Of a stretch of 56,224 bases of DNA, positions 8,583 to 15,145 are shown piece by piece. The stretch is from an uncultured Actinomycetes bacterium. GTDB lineage: Bacteria; Actinomycetota; Acidimicrobiia; Acidimicrobiales; Acidimicrobilacustridaceae. Each line of letters begins with the position of its first letter. Position 1 is the stretch's first letter. Below the pieces are notes generated by a model that worked only from the letters and a program-made list of their open reading frames with translations, made no database searches and was not told where the DNA came from. The position numbers and the translations under genes were made by a program. The stretch covers positions 1 through 56,224 of the forward strand of contig CALBSE010000055.1 of NCBI GenBank assembly GCA_937927725.1, given 5' to 3'.

Positions 8583-9563
8583 ATGGCGTTTTTTGGAATC
8601 CGATTCGATATGCGTATGCCGGCAACGGCACCCGGAACTCGGGCTGATCGCTACAAGGCGTCGGTGGACATGGTCGAGTGGGCCGATTCGTTGGGATTTG
8701 TCACTGCGATCCTTTCGGAACATCACGGTTCACCAGATGGCTATCTCCCATCGCCGCTCCCGTTGGCAGCGGCGATGGCGGCACGTTCGGCAAACATTCG
8801 CATTGGCATTTCCGCGATGGTGAGTTCGTTCCATGATCCGCTGCGGTTGGCCGAAGACGTTGCCGTTGTCGATCTCATTAGCGGCGGTCGCCTCGACCTC
8901 ACGCTCACGAATGGTTATGTCGGTTCTGAGTTTGAGATGTTTGACGTTCCCCTTTCGAAGCGAGCAGCGCGAACGACTGAAGCTGTCACAACGTTGAAGC
9001 AAGCCTGGACGGGTGAACCGTTTGAGTTCCGCGGTCGCACTGTGCAGGTCTTGCCGACTCCGGCGCAGGCTGGTGGTCCGCCAATTTCTCTTGGCGGTTC
9101 GGTTGAGGCAGCAGCGCGCCGCGCTGCGCGTATCGCCGATGGATTCATTCCATCGATTCCCGAAATCTGGGACTTTTATGTCGATGAATGCGCCAAGTTA
9201 GGAAAGCCTGATCCCGGTCCGTACATGGGTGGCGATACCTCGGTCATTCATGTTGCAACGGATGTTGATCAAGGTTGGGAAGAACTTGCACCGTACGCGA
9301 TGCACGAAGTCAACGCGTACGGAGATTGGGCTGCGAGTGCTGGAATTGAAGGGGCAACCGGCTTTGTGCGTGTCGATGACTCTGATGCATTGCGTGCAAC
9401 AGGTCAGTACCGAGTTGTCACTCCCGAGGAGCTGGTTGCCGAATTGACCGAGAAGGGCCCGTTCGCGTTTTGCATGCTTCATCCGCTGGTGGGTGGTCTT
9501 CCGCCGGAGTTCGCATGGAAGAGCCTCAAGTTGATCGAGACACAGGTCATTCCGAACCTGTGA
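8583..9563 (+). CDS. LLM-class flavin-dependent oxidoreductase (luciferase-like)
   Basis: A 326-residue protein of the bacterial luciferase-like monooxygenase superfamily, a TIM barrel using reduced F420 or FMN. Visible signatures: FGIRFDMR at the N-terminus, AILSEHHG, NIRIGISAMVSSFHDPLRLAED, VDLISGGRLDLTLTNGYVGSEF, and GGPPISLGGSVEAAARRAAR in the C-terminal part. Such genes abound in F420-using actinobacteria; the substrate cannot be told from sequence. The start at 8583 has GGGGG 5 nt upstream. It converges on the GDT1-type gene with a 9-bp gap. Confidence 0.85.
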   Translation: MAFFGIRFDMRMPATAPGTRADRYKASVDMVEWADSLGFVTAILSEHHGSPDGYLPSPLPLAAAMAARSANIRIGISAMVSSFHDPLRLAEDVAVVDLISGGRLDLTLTNGYVGSEFEMFDVPLSKRAARTTEAVTTLKQAWTGEPFEFRGRTVQVLPTPAQAGGPPISLGGSVEAAARRAARIADGFIPSIPEIWDFYVDECAKLGKPDPGPYMGGDTSVIHVATDVDQGWEELAPYAMHEVNAYGDWAASAGIEGATGFVRVDDSDALRATGQYRVVTPEELVAELTEKGPFAFCMLHPLVGGLPPEFAWKSLKLIETQVIPNL

Positions 9564-9572
9564 GTGACTGCG

Positions 9573-10145
9573 CTAGCCGCGCAGCCCTTCAACTATCAGC
9601 AGTACGCCAAAGATGACGAATGCAATTGCCGCGCCGATACGAATGACGCGCTCGGGCAAACGCGTTCCAAGAACGTGACCAACGCCAATGGCGAGAGCAT
9701 CTGCGGCAACCATGCCAATAGTTGAGCCAAGCCAGGTTCCAAAAAGGCTGTGATCAGTAGCCAACGTGATCGTTGCGAGCATCGTTTTGTCACCGAGCTC
9801 CGCCAGGAAAAACGCAATGCCAACGGTGAGAAGTACTGACCGCGAACTCTCTTGTCGGGCTTTGGCCGCTTCCTCATCGGTGAGTTCGTCGCCGCGCAAG
9901 GTCCAGGCCGCGAATCCCAAAAAGGCGAGACCGGCAACGATGTTGATGATGTGTGTTGGTAACGCGACTCCTACAACTGCACCCAGCGCAACACTTGCCA
10001 GATGCACGATCGCTGTTGCAATGGTGATAGCGATGAGCACCGTTATGGCGCGGTAACGAGCGGCGAACGTCATCGCCATCAACTGGCTCTTGTCGCCGAG
10101 TTCGGCGAGGAAGATGACGCCAAAACTGAGAAGAAATGCGTTCAT
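9573..10145 (-). CDS. TMEM165/GDT1 family (UPF0016) divalent cation transporter
   Basis: A 190-residue, about six-TM membrane protein built as an internal repeat. Each half has the family signature: FLAELGDKSQLMAM near residue 13 and FLAELGDKTMLATI near residue 113 (E-x-G-D-[KR]). Family members (GDT1, MneA, Mnx) transport Mn2+ and/or Ca2+, usually exporting Mn2+ in bacteria. It follows the PoxB-like gene on the same strand by 38 bp. Its start codon and ribosome site lie inside a perfect 15-bp inverted repeat (see 10140-10178). Mn export is inferred from the family. Confidence 0.88.
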   Translation of the reverse strand: MNAFLLSFGVIFLAELGDKSQLMAMTFAARYRAITVLIAITIATAIVHLASVALGAVVGVALPTHIINIVAGLAFLGFAAWTLRGDELTDEEAAKARQESSRSVLLTVGIAFFLAELGDKTMLATITLATDHSLFGTWLGSTIGMVAADALAIGVGHVLGTRLPERVIRIGAAIAFVIFGVLLIVEGLRG

Positions 10146-10178
10146 GTCACCGCCAGTGTTGCAGGCGGTGACATGAAC
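10140..10178 (-). promoter_or_regulatory. Perfect 15-bp inverted repeat covering the GDT1-type gene's start
   Basis: Arms GTTCATGTCACCGCC (10140-10154) and GGCGGTGACATGAAC (10164-10178) are exact reverse complements around a 9-nt loop. On the minus-strand RNA the 3' arm contains the likely ribosome site (GGCGGTG) and the ATG, so the folded RNA hides the start. It may also act as a terminator-like structure after the PoxB-like gene, but there is no U-tract. Confidence 0.7.
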
Positions 10179-10183
10179 GACTG

Positions 10184-11920
10184 TTACAGGAGACCGAGGT
10201 TGTCCTTGATGTTGTCGAACACGTTCTCACCCTTGCCGTGCAGGACCTGTCGGATTTCCGAGAATCCGAACTTCGCTGCCATTGATGGCGTGACAACGGG
10301 AGGAACGGCGAGCGCATGCTTTTCGACAACTGCGTCGATGAGAACCGGACCCGGCATAGCGAGGGCCTCGGCGAGTTTGCTGCGCACATCGTGTGGGTCT
10401 TCGATGCGAACCGAACCAATGCCGATGGCTTTCGCGACCTCGGCGAAGTTTGGTGTCCAAAGCTCGGTACCGAATGGAACGAGACCAGCTTCTTGGAATT
10501 CGATATCGACGAAATCGAGCATCGAGTTGTGGAGCACGAGCAGCTTCACGGGAAGTTGACGTTCGGCGATCGTGATGAGATCGCCGAGCAACATCGAAAT
10601 GCCGCCGTCTCCGCAAAGCGCAATGACCTGCCGACCGGGTTGTGAGAGCGCGACGCCCATGGAGTTGGGCATCGCGTTTGCCATTGACGCCCACGTCGAA
10701 GATCCGAAGATCTTTCGGTCACCGCGCATTTGCAGGTAGCGCGCGGCCCAGATGTAGGCGGTGCCCGTGTCGACGGTAAACACGGCGTTGTCGTCAGCGA
10801 GTTCGTCGAGCACCGACGTGAGGTACTCGGGGCGAATCGGCTTGTGCTCAAGACCGGTCTTTACATAGTGCTGGATGCTCTTCACGCGCTTTTCGTGATG
10901 GTGCGTGATTTGGTCGAGGAACGTTGTGTCAGTCCGCGGTTCAACGGCAGCCATTAACGCTCGACAGAACTCACCAACATCGGAAACGATGCCCTTATCG
11001 AGACGCGGGGCGTGACGACCAAGTGCTTCGGGGCGAATGTCGACCTGAATGAGTTGCACGGATTCTTTATAGAACGGCGTGAACGGCCAGTCAGAACCGA
11101 GCTGAATAATGAGGTCGGCGTCGCGCATGCCCTTGAAGCAACCGCCCCAACCAAGCAAGCCCGACATTCCAACGGCGTTGGGGTTATTGGCTTCGAGCGC
11201 GGTCTTTCCTCGCCATGAGTATCCAACCGGAGCCTGAAGATGGTTTGAAAGATCAACAACGGCATCAGGATCGAAGCGGCAACCGTCGCCGCCGAAGATC
11301 ATGACTTTCTTCGCCTTGCTGAGAAGCGCAACAACTTCGGCCATGTCTTCTTTGGCCGGGGCAATGATGGGTTGGTAGCGCTCGGCGGCGGTTGGAATTG
11401 GTGCGTCGATTGGCCAGTGGGCAAGTCCAACCTCGCTCGACATCGAAACAAGCACAGGGCCTCGACGAGTGAGCATGGTGTTGATTGCGCCACGGAAAAC
11501 CGATGCGGCCTGTTCGGGAAGTTCGATACGGCCGTTGAACAACGTGCACGCGGTGTACGAGGCAGAAACGTCGACTTCCTCGACCATTCCCGAACCGACG
11601 TACTGCGGCGGAACGTCGCCAGCGATTGCGAAGACCGGAACGCGCTCATGCAGAGCGTCGTACAAACCATTCACAAGGTGAGTTGCACCAGGACCTGAGG
11701 TGCCGCACACCGCAGCGGGAACACCGGTGACGAATGCTTCGGCGTTGGCGGCGAAGACGCCGGCTTCTTCATTGCGAACGTGAATGAACTCCATATCGGG
11801 GAAGTCGCGCAGGGCAACGAGGATTCCGTTCATGGCGTCGCCAGGAATGCCGTAAACGCGGCGAACGCCAACGGCGTGAAGCATTTCCCAGAGGGCGTGC
11901 GCGACTGACTTCTTTGACAT
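10184..11920 (-). CDS. poxB: Thiamine-diphosphate enzyme, pyruvate dehydrogenase (quinone)/oxidase-like
   Basis: A 578-residue ThDP enzyme with the standard three domains. The N-terminal Pyr domain has GIPGDAMNGI, the conserved catalytic Glu in HVRNEEAGVFAA, and GTSGPGATHLVNGLYDA. The middle domain has the FGGDGC nucleotide-site region. The C-terminal PP domain has the ThDP/Mg motif GDGGISMLLGDL...LLVLHN. The order and the FTPFYKESVQLIQVDI stretch fit the PoxB group, which oxidatively decarboxylates pyruvate to acetate at the membrane; acetolactate synthase and other relatives are less likely but not excluded. The gene has GAGGAGCACC before the ATG and its own promoter candidate at 11963-11990. 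Confidence 0.82.
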   Translation of the reverse strand: MSKKSVAHALWEMLHAVGVRRVYGIPGDAMNGILVALRDFPDMEFIHVRNEEAGVFAANAEAFVTGVPAAVCGTSGPGATHLVNGLYDALHERVPVFAIAGDVPPQYVGSGMVEEVDVSASYTACTLFNGRIELPEQAASVFRGAINTMLTRRGPVLVSMSSEVGLAHWPIDAPIPTAAERYQPIIAPAKEDMAEVVALLSKAKKVMIFGGDGCRFDPDAVVDLSNHLQAPVGYSWRGKTALEANNPNAVGMSGLLGWGGCFKGMRDADLIIQLGSDWPFTPFYKESVQLIQVDIRPEALGRHAPRLDKGIVSDVGEFCRALMAAVEPRTDTTFLDQITHHHEKRVKSIQHYVKTGLEHKPIRPEYLTSVLDELADDNAVFTVDTGTAYIWAARYLQMRGDRKIFGSSTWASMANAMPNSMGVALSQPGRQVIALCGDGGISMLLGDLITIAERQLPVKLLVLHNSMLDFVDIEFQEAGLVPFGTELWTPNFAEVAKAIGIGSVRIEDPHDVRSKLAEALAMPGPVLIDAVVEKHALAVPPVVTPSMAAKFGFSEIRQVLHGKGENVFDNIKDNLGLL

Positions 11921-11962
11921 GGTGCTCCTCGAATCCGCTACTGAGAGGGAAAATCCCGCGTC

Positions 11963-11990
11963 AGTGTATGAATGGTCTATGCCATTGTAA
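11963..11990 (-). promoter_or_regulatory. Candidate sigma70-type promoter of the PoxB-like gene
   Basis: Read on the minus strand: -35 TTACAA (11985-11990), 16-nt spacer, -10 TACACT (11963-11968). It lies about 45 nt before the ATG at 11920, leaving room for a leader with the GAGGAG Shine-Dalgarno. The remaining 11991-12055 holds nothing recognisable. Confidence 0.5.
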
Positions 11991-12055
11991 CGGGGTTCTA
12001 TGAAGCGGCGATGTTCAGGCGTCGTGGTTGTTGTTCGGGGCCGATGCCCCAGCGA

Positions 12056-12340
12056 TCAGACGATTTCGCTGATCTGCATGGCGGGCACGATGGTCGTGTA
12101 ATTCGCGACATCGGCCTGTACATCGGCGGTGCCCGGTGCACCAAGAGCGGCGCCGAAGGCTTCCATCGAGTCGAAGGTGAAGTGCACGGCAGCTTCGTAG
12201 GGGCCATCGATGCCCTTATCGATCTCGGCGGACTCGAGTCCCCAAGTCTTGAGCGCCAGCGGGACATGGCTGTCGCGGTAGTAGTCGTGGTCGAACGACG
12301 CGCCGTCGGTCTTTGGGTAGAGCACGCTCAGTCGGATCAT
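12056..12340 (-). CDS. EthD-family protein
   Basis: A 94-residue single-domain protein of the EthD group (dimeric alpha/beta-barrel). Signatures are MIRLSVLYPK at the N-terminus, FDHDYYRDSHVPLAL and a glycine-rich FGAALGAPGTADVQADV stretch before a final beta strand. EthD proteins accompany degradation systems but the catalytic role of this one is unknown. I chose the internal ATG at 12340 because the family begins here and AGAGGGGG precedes it; the longer reading frame to 12523 would overlap the neighbouring lipoprotein gene and is arginine-rich shadow. Confidence 0.82.
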   Translation of the reverse strand: MIRLSVLYPKTDGASFDHDYYRDSHVPLALKTWGLESAEIDKGIDGPYEAAVHFTFDSMEAFGAALGAPGTADVQADVANYTTIVPAMQISEIV

Positions 12341-12401
12341 CGGATTCCCCCTCTGTGATGGTCGAAGAGTTGTAGCACGGAACCGATTACTGGTGGCACG
12401 A

Positions 12402-12433
12402 AAACGAAAGGTGCCGCCCCGAAGGACGGCACC
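12402..12433 (-). terminator. Intrinsic terminator of the lipoprotein gene
   Basis: On the minus strand GGTGCCG (12427-12433) pairs with CGGCACC (12410-12416) and is followed by the T-rich tail TTTCGTTTT. It lies 26 bp after the lipoprotein stop at 12459, so the EthD gene downstream needs its own promoter. Confidence 0.75.
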
Positions 12434-12458
12434 GAACCAGCGACGAAGTCGTGACGAA

Positions 12459-12929
12459 TTACTTCGTAATGACGAGAGTGAACGTTCCCAGGAAATTCTC
12501 CATGCCGTTGCCGGTGGCACCAAGAGAGACCTTCACCGTTCCAGGAGCAAGTGCTTTACCGCCTGGGTTGTTCGAAACAGTGCCGTCGTTTGTTCCCTTT
12601 GACGTGACCTCGAAGACAGAAGGGTTTGCACTGACTGCAGTGATCGTCGTGCCTTGATTGATCGTTCCCATGTTGAAGACAACGGTGTCGCCCACCTTGA
12701 TGGCAGGAACCTTCTCGTTGCCGCCGTTATCGGCGTCGACCATGTTGGCGGTGAGAATGATTGGGGGGAGCACGTTTCCAACAGTCGACGAGGTCGAAGC
12801 CTTTGCCGTGGTGGTGGGTGCAGCGGTCGTATCGGACGATGCCGACTTCTTGTCAGAGCTGCATCCAGCAACGGCGAGGCCAGCGAGAGCGAGTACCGCG
12901 ATACCAGCAACTACAAGTCGATTTTTCAA
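12459..12929 (-). CDS. Secreted lipoprotein with cupredoxin-like C-terminal domain
   Basis: A 156-residue lipoprotein. The signal peptide ends in a lipobox, LAVAGC, with Cys22-23 followed by a Ser/Lys/Thr-rich linker (residues ~24-50). The C-terminal ~100 residues (KVGDTVVFNMGTINQGTTIT, APGTVKVSLGATGNG) look like an all-beta, cupredoxin/Ig-like fold, but I do not see a copper His-Cys-His-Met set, so metal binding is not claimed. An intrinsic terminator follows. The start has only a modest purine-rich leader. The gene is divergent from the nonapeptide-repeat gene. Confidence 0.65.
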   Translation of the reverse strand: MKNRLVVAGIAVLALAGLAVAGCSSDKKSASSDTTAAPTTTAKASTSSTVGNVLPPIILTANMVDADNGGNEKVPAIKVGDTVVFNMGTINQGTTITAVSANPSVFEVTSKGTNDGTVSNNPGGKALAPGTVKVSLGATGNGMENFLGTFTLVITK

Positions 12930-13016
12930 CGAATTCTCCAGGGTTCAGAGGCAGTTGTGCCTTGGGGAAATGTAGTGGTCGGGCCTTCCTCAGCGACGTC
13001 AGCAATCCGGTCTCGT

Positions 13017-13022
13017 TACGAT
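13017..13022 (+). promoter_or_regulatory. Candidate -10 for a leaderless repeat-protein mRNA
   Basis: TACGAT lies 6 nt before the ATG at 13029, where no Shine-Dalgarno is visible, so transcription probably starts at or next to the start codon. Confidence 0.4.
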
Positions 13023-13028
13023 TTCACA

Positions 13029-13379
13029 ATGAACAGCGCTTCTCGAGTCCGAACGTGGCCGAGAACTTCGATTGCGTCGCTCGGTTCCGTCGGTTCGATT
13101 GCTTCTCTCGGATCACTTGGCTCAATCGCGTCAATCGGCTCGGCCGGATCGATTGCGGCTATCGGCAGTGCTGGATCAATCGCGAGTATCGGTAGCGCTG
13201 GATCTATCGCGTCGATTGGATCAGTCGGCTCCATCTTGTCGATCGGAAGTACGGGATCGGTGCTGTCGATCAATGGAGTAGGTGCGTGGCGGGCCGGTAC
13301 ACCGCGAGGTCATGCGGCAACGGTTATTGCGGCGGCAGCGATGATTCTCACCCTCGGCGTTGTCGTTCGACGTTTGTGA
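13029..13379 (+). CDS. Membrane-anchored nonapeptide-repeat protein
   Basis: A 116-residue protein with three parts. Residues 1-13 are basic (MNSASRVRTWPRT). Residues 14-85 are eight tandem 9-residue units of consensus S-I-A-S-I-G-S-x-G (units SIASLGSVG, SIASLGSLG, SIASIGSAG, SIAAIGSAG, SIASIGSAG, SIASIGSVG, SILSIGSTG, SVLSINGVG). Residues ~97-113 are a hydrophobic TM segment ending in RRL. The alternation of Ile/Leu with Ser/Gly suits a narrow beta-solenoid or glycine-zipper packing; this is inference. I do not recognise an assigned family. The ATG at 13029 is chosen for its leaderless -10. The opposite strand is also open because of the repeat. Confidence 0.6.
   Translation: MNSASRVRTWPRTSIASLGSVGSIASLGSLGSIASIGSAGSIAAIGSAGSIASIGSAGSIASIGSVGSILSIGSTGSVLSINGVGAWRAGTPRGHAATVIAAAAMILTLGVVVRRL
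13068..13283 (+). repeat. 27-bp tandem repeat, eight units, coding
   Basis: Eight in-frame 27-bp units encode the nonapeptides of the gene at 13029-13379. The units are diverged at third positions (for example TCGATTGCG versus TCAATCGCG), so the array is old and maintained at protein level rather than freshly amplified. Confidence 0.8.
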
Positions 13380-13394
13380 GAGCGGGTGACGGGA
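13376..13394 (+). repeat. Direct repeat copying the tRNA-Gly 3' end (distal copy)
   Basis: GTGAGAGCGGGTGACGGGA at 13376-13394 is identical to 13449-13467, which spans the 3' end of tRNA-Gly (acceptor strand and part of the T arm). The two copies are 73 bp apart. The distal copy overlaps the stop codon of the repeat-protein gene. Between them is a small hairpin, GGAGCC-GTC-GGCTCC. It may be a trace of integration or of local duplication. Confidence 0.7.
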
Positions 13395-13453
13395 GCCGTC
13401 GGCTCCTTGCCGAGCCTCCTCCCGATTCGTGAGACCGTGAGTCACTTCGTGAG

Positions 13454-13524
13454 AGCGGGTGACGGGAATCGAACCCGCGTTCTCAGCTTGGGAAGCTGAT
13501 GTTCTGCCTCTGAACTACACCCGC
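13454..13524 (-). tRNA. tRNA-Gly(CCC)
   Basis: The minus strand folds as a full cloverleaf: acceptor GCGGGTG/CACCCGC (13518-13524 with 13455-13461), D arm with GTTCAGAGGCAGAAC, anticodon stem TCAGC/GCTGA around the loop TTCCCAA, giving anticodon CCC, and T arm with GGTTCGAATCC. The discriminator is T at 13454 and CCA is not encoded. Anticodon CCC reads the glycine codon GGG. Confidence 0.95.
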
Positions 13525-13630
13525 GAGTCCCTTTCGGGAACGGGCAGACAGTAGCGAGGAGGTCGTCGCCTCGGCCATACGTCATTAGATGCCGTTCCCG
13601 ATCAGCAAGTACTTCGTAAACTCACCCTTC

Positions 13631-14284
13631 ATGTCCAGCGCCCGATCATCGTCGAATCTCCGTTTTACCCGTCAGCCGTGGTTCGGAGCGCTCATCGCAA
13701 TCCTGATCGTGGCAATCGTGATTGGCGGAAGTTTCGCCCTGAAGGCGTTTGGTGATTCGCGCTCGGAGTCCTCTGTGCCTGTGAAGAGGGGGGCCTTGCC
13801 AGATTCCTCCTTGTACATCGTCCTCACAAACTCCTCGTCGGTCACGATCAGGACCGACGTCACTGGTGTGACGCGAGGTGATTGGGGATACCCGGCACCC
13901 GACTCAGCGGCTCCGAATGGTTTGAGTGGCGCCTGGATTGACCCGGGGCAGAGTCTCTCGGTCACGTTGACTCACGATGGCTCGACCGCGAAGCATGCAC
14001 CGTTCAACCTGAGCACGACACCGAGCGCGGGTGTCAGTCGTGGCGGTGTCATCACTCTCTACGGGCAGGTTTCCTCCTTCGCGACCGAGAACACTTCGGG
14101 GACGGATTACTGGTCGTGGCCCACCAGCGACGTCGGGACCTCTCGGAACTGTCCACCCGCATGGTCGGGTCCGGCCGGAAGTTATGAAATTCGAGGCGGG
14201 CGGACGGGTTCGATTACCGCAACCGCAACGTGTGGATCACCGGGGTTCACCACGGTCATCACGTTCACCGACACCAAGTCGTAA
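13631..14284 (+). CDS. Membrane-anchored hypothetical protein
   Basis: A 217-residue protein: a short Ser/Arg-rich cytosolic tail, one TM segment (about residues 20-38, GALIAILIVAIVIGGSFALK), then a ~170-residue external, Ser/Thr/Gly-rich domain that looks all-beta. Two cysteines (NCPPAW and TCGSPG) near the C-terminus may form a disulfide. I do not recognise a family. I prefer the ATG at 13631 because TAAACT ends 8 nt upstream, suiting a leaderless start; the ATG at 13589 would add 14 residues. The enoyl-CoA hydratase gene begins 7 bp after its stop. Confidence 0.55.
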   Translation: MSSARSSSNLRFTRQPWFGALIAILIVAIVIGGSFALKAFGDSRSESSVPVKRGALPDSSLYIVLTNSSSVTIRTDVTGVTRGDWGYPAPDSAAPNGLSGAWIDPGQSLSVTLTHDGSTAKHAPFNLSTTPSAGVSRGGVITLYGQVSSFATENTSGTDYWSWPTSDVGTSRNCPPAWSGPAGSYEIRGGRTGSITATATCGSPGFTTVITFTDTKS

Positions 14285-14291
14285 CACGTCA

Positions 14292-15089
14292 ATGAGCGAG
14301 TTGCTGGGTGATGAACCGATCGTTGTGACGCGGACGAACTCCGTTGCAACGATCTGGTTGAATCGAGCAGAGAAACGCAACGCGATGTCGCACGAAATGT
14401 GGACGGCGTTGGCCCAGCACTGTCATTCGTTAGCCAACGATCACGACGTGCGCGTGCTTGTGGTGCGTGGTGTTGGCGGACATTTCTGCGCGGGCGCCGA
14501 CATCGGTGGATTCACCGGCGGTATGAGCGACGACTACCAGGCGCAAAACCGTGAAGCGGAAGAAGCACTCGCTGCATTCCCGCGCCCGACCATTGCGTTT
14601 ATTACTGGTTCGTGCGTTGGCGGTGGCGTGCAGATTGCAGGTGCTTGTGATCTTCGCTTTGCCGACACAACCGCAAAGTTCGGAATCACTCCGGCTCGAC
14701 TTGGTATCGCGTATCCGACCTACGCGCTCGAACGCGCCGTTCGATTGGTGGGACCGTCCGCGGCAAAGCATTTGTTGTTCTCGGCGGAACTCATCGACGT
14801 CGAACGCGCGCTTCGTATCGGACTTATTGATGAAGTTGTCGATCCTGAAGCGGCCGTCGAGCGACTCGAGTCGTTTACGTCGCTTCTTGCCACCGAGCGT
14901 TCTCTGCTCACTCAGACAGTCTCAAAAGAAATGGTCAATGAGGTGGCTGCGACAGGCGGAGTGTCCGCGGCAACTATTCAGCGGTGGGCACCGGTCCTGG
15001 CCAACAATCCGGATATGCCTGAAGGCGTTGCCGCGTTCGCGGAGCGTCGGTCACCGAACTTCGTGTGGGTTCCTGAAGATTCGTTGTAA
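14292..15089 (+). CDS. Enoyl-CoA hydratase/isomerase family protein
   Basis: A 265-residue crotonase-fold protein. Signatures: WLNRAEKRNAMSHEMW, the oxyanion-hole stretches HFCAGADIGGF and GSCVGGGVQIAGACDLRFA, and FGITPARLGIAYP. The crotonase acid/base Glu of true hydratases would fall in CVGGGVQIAGACD, where no Glu is visible at the first usual position, so it may be a variant hydratase, isomerase or hydrolase. It would act on a CoA ester in fatty- or aromatic-acid breakdown. The ATG at 14292 begins just after the preceding gene. Confidence 0.83.
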   Translation: MSELLGDEPIVVTRTNSVATIWLNRAEKRNAMSHEMWTALAQHCHSLANDHDVRVLVVRGVGGHFCAGADIGGFTGGMSDDYQAQNREAEEALAAFPRPTIAFITGSCVGGGVQIAGACDLRFADTTAKFGITPARLGIAYPTYALERAVRLVGPSAAKHLLFSAELIDVERALRIGLIDEVVDPEAAVERLESFTSLLATERSLLTQTVSKEMVNEVAATGGVSAATIQRWAPVLANNPDMPEGVAAFAERRSPNFVWVPEDSL

Positions 15090-15145
15090 CGCAACGCTTA
15101 GGTTCCGCAGTCGTCATCGTCGACGACTGCGGAACCAGTAGAAAA

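Noticed and set aside
9541..9562. CACAGGT/ACCTGTG inverted repeat at the end of the LLM gene as a terminator
   Set aside because: It lies within the coding end and is not followed by a T-tract; could be chance.
10146..10183. yybP-ykoY manganese riboswitch before the GDT1-type gene
   Set aside because: The gap is only 38 nt and consists mainly of the perfect hairpin; the ~100-nt riboswitch fold cannot fit.
12341..12523. Longer N-terminus for the EthD protein
   Set aside because: The extension overlaps the lipoprotein gene and its terminator and is Arg/Ser-rich; the internal ATG has an SD and fits the family.
13016..13273. Open frame on the minus strand through the nonapeptide repeats (IDAIDPALPI-type repeats)
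   Set aside because: It is a by-product of the 27-bp repeat. The plus-strand frame has a basic start, a TM and a leaderless -10, while the minus frame has none of these.
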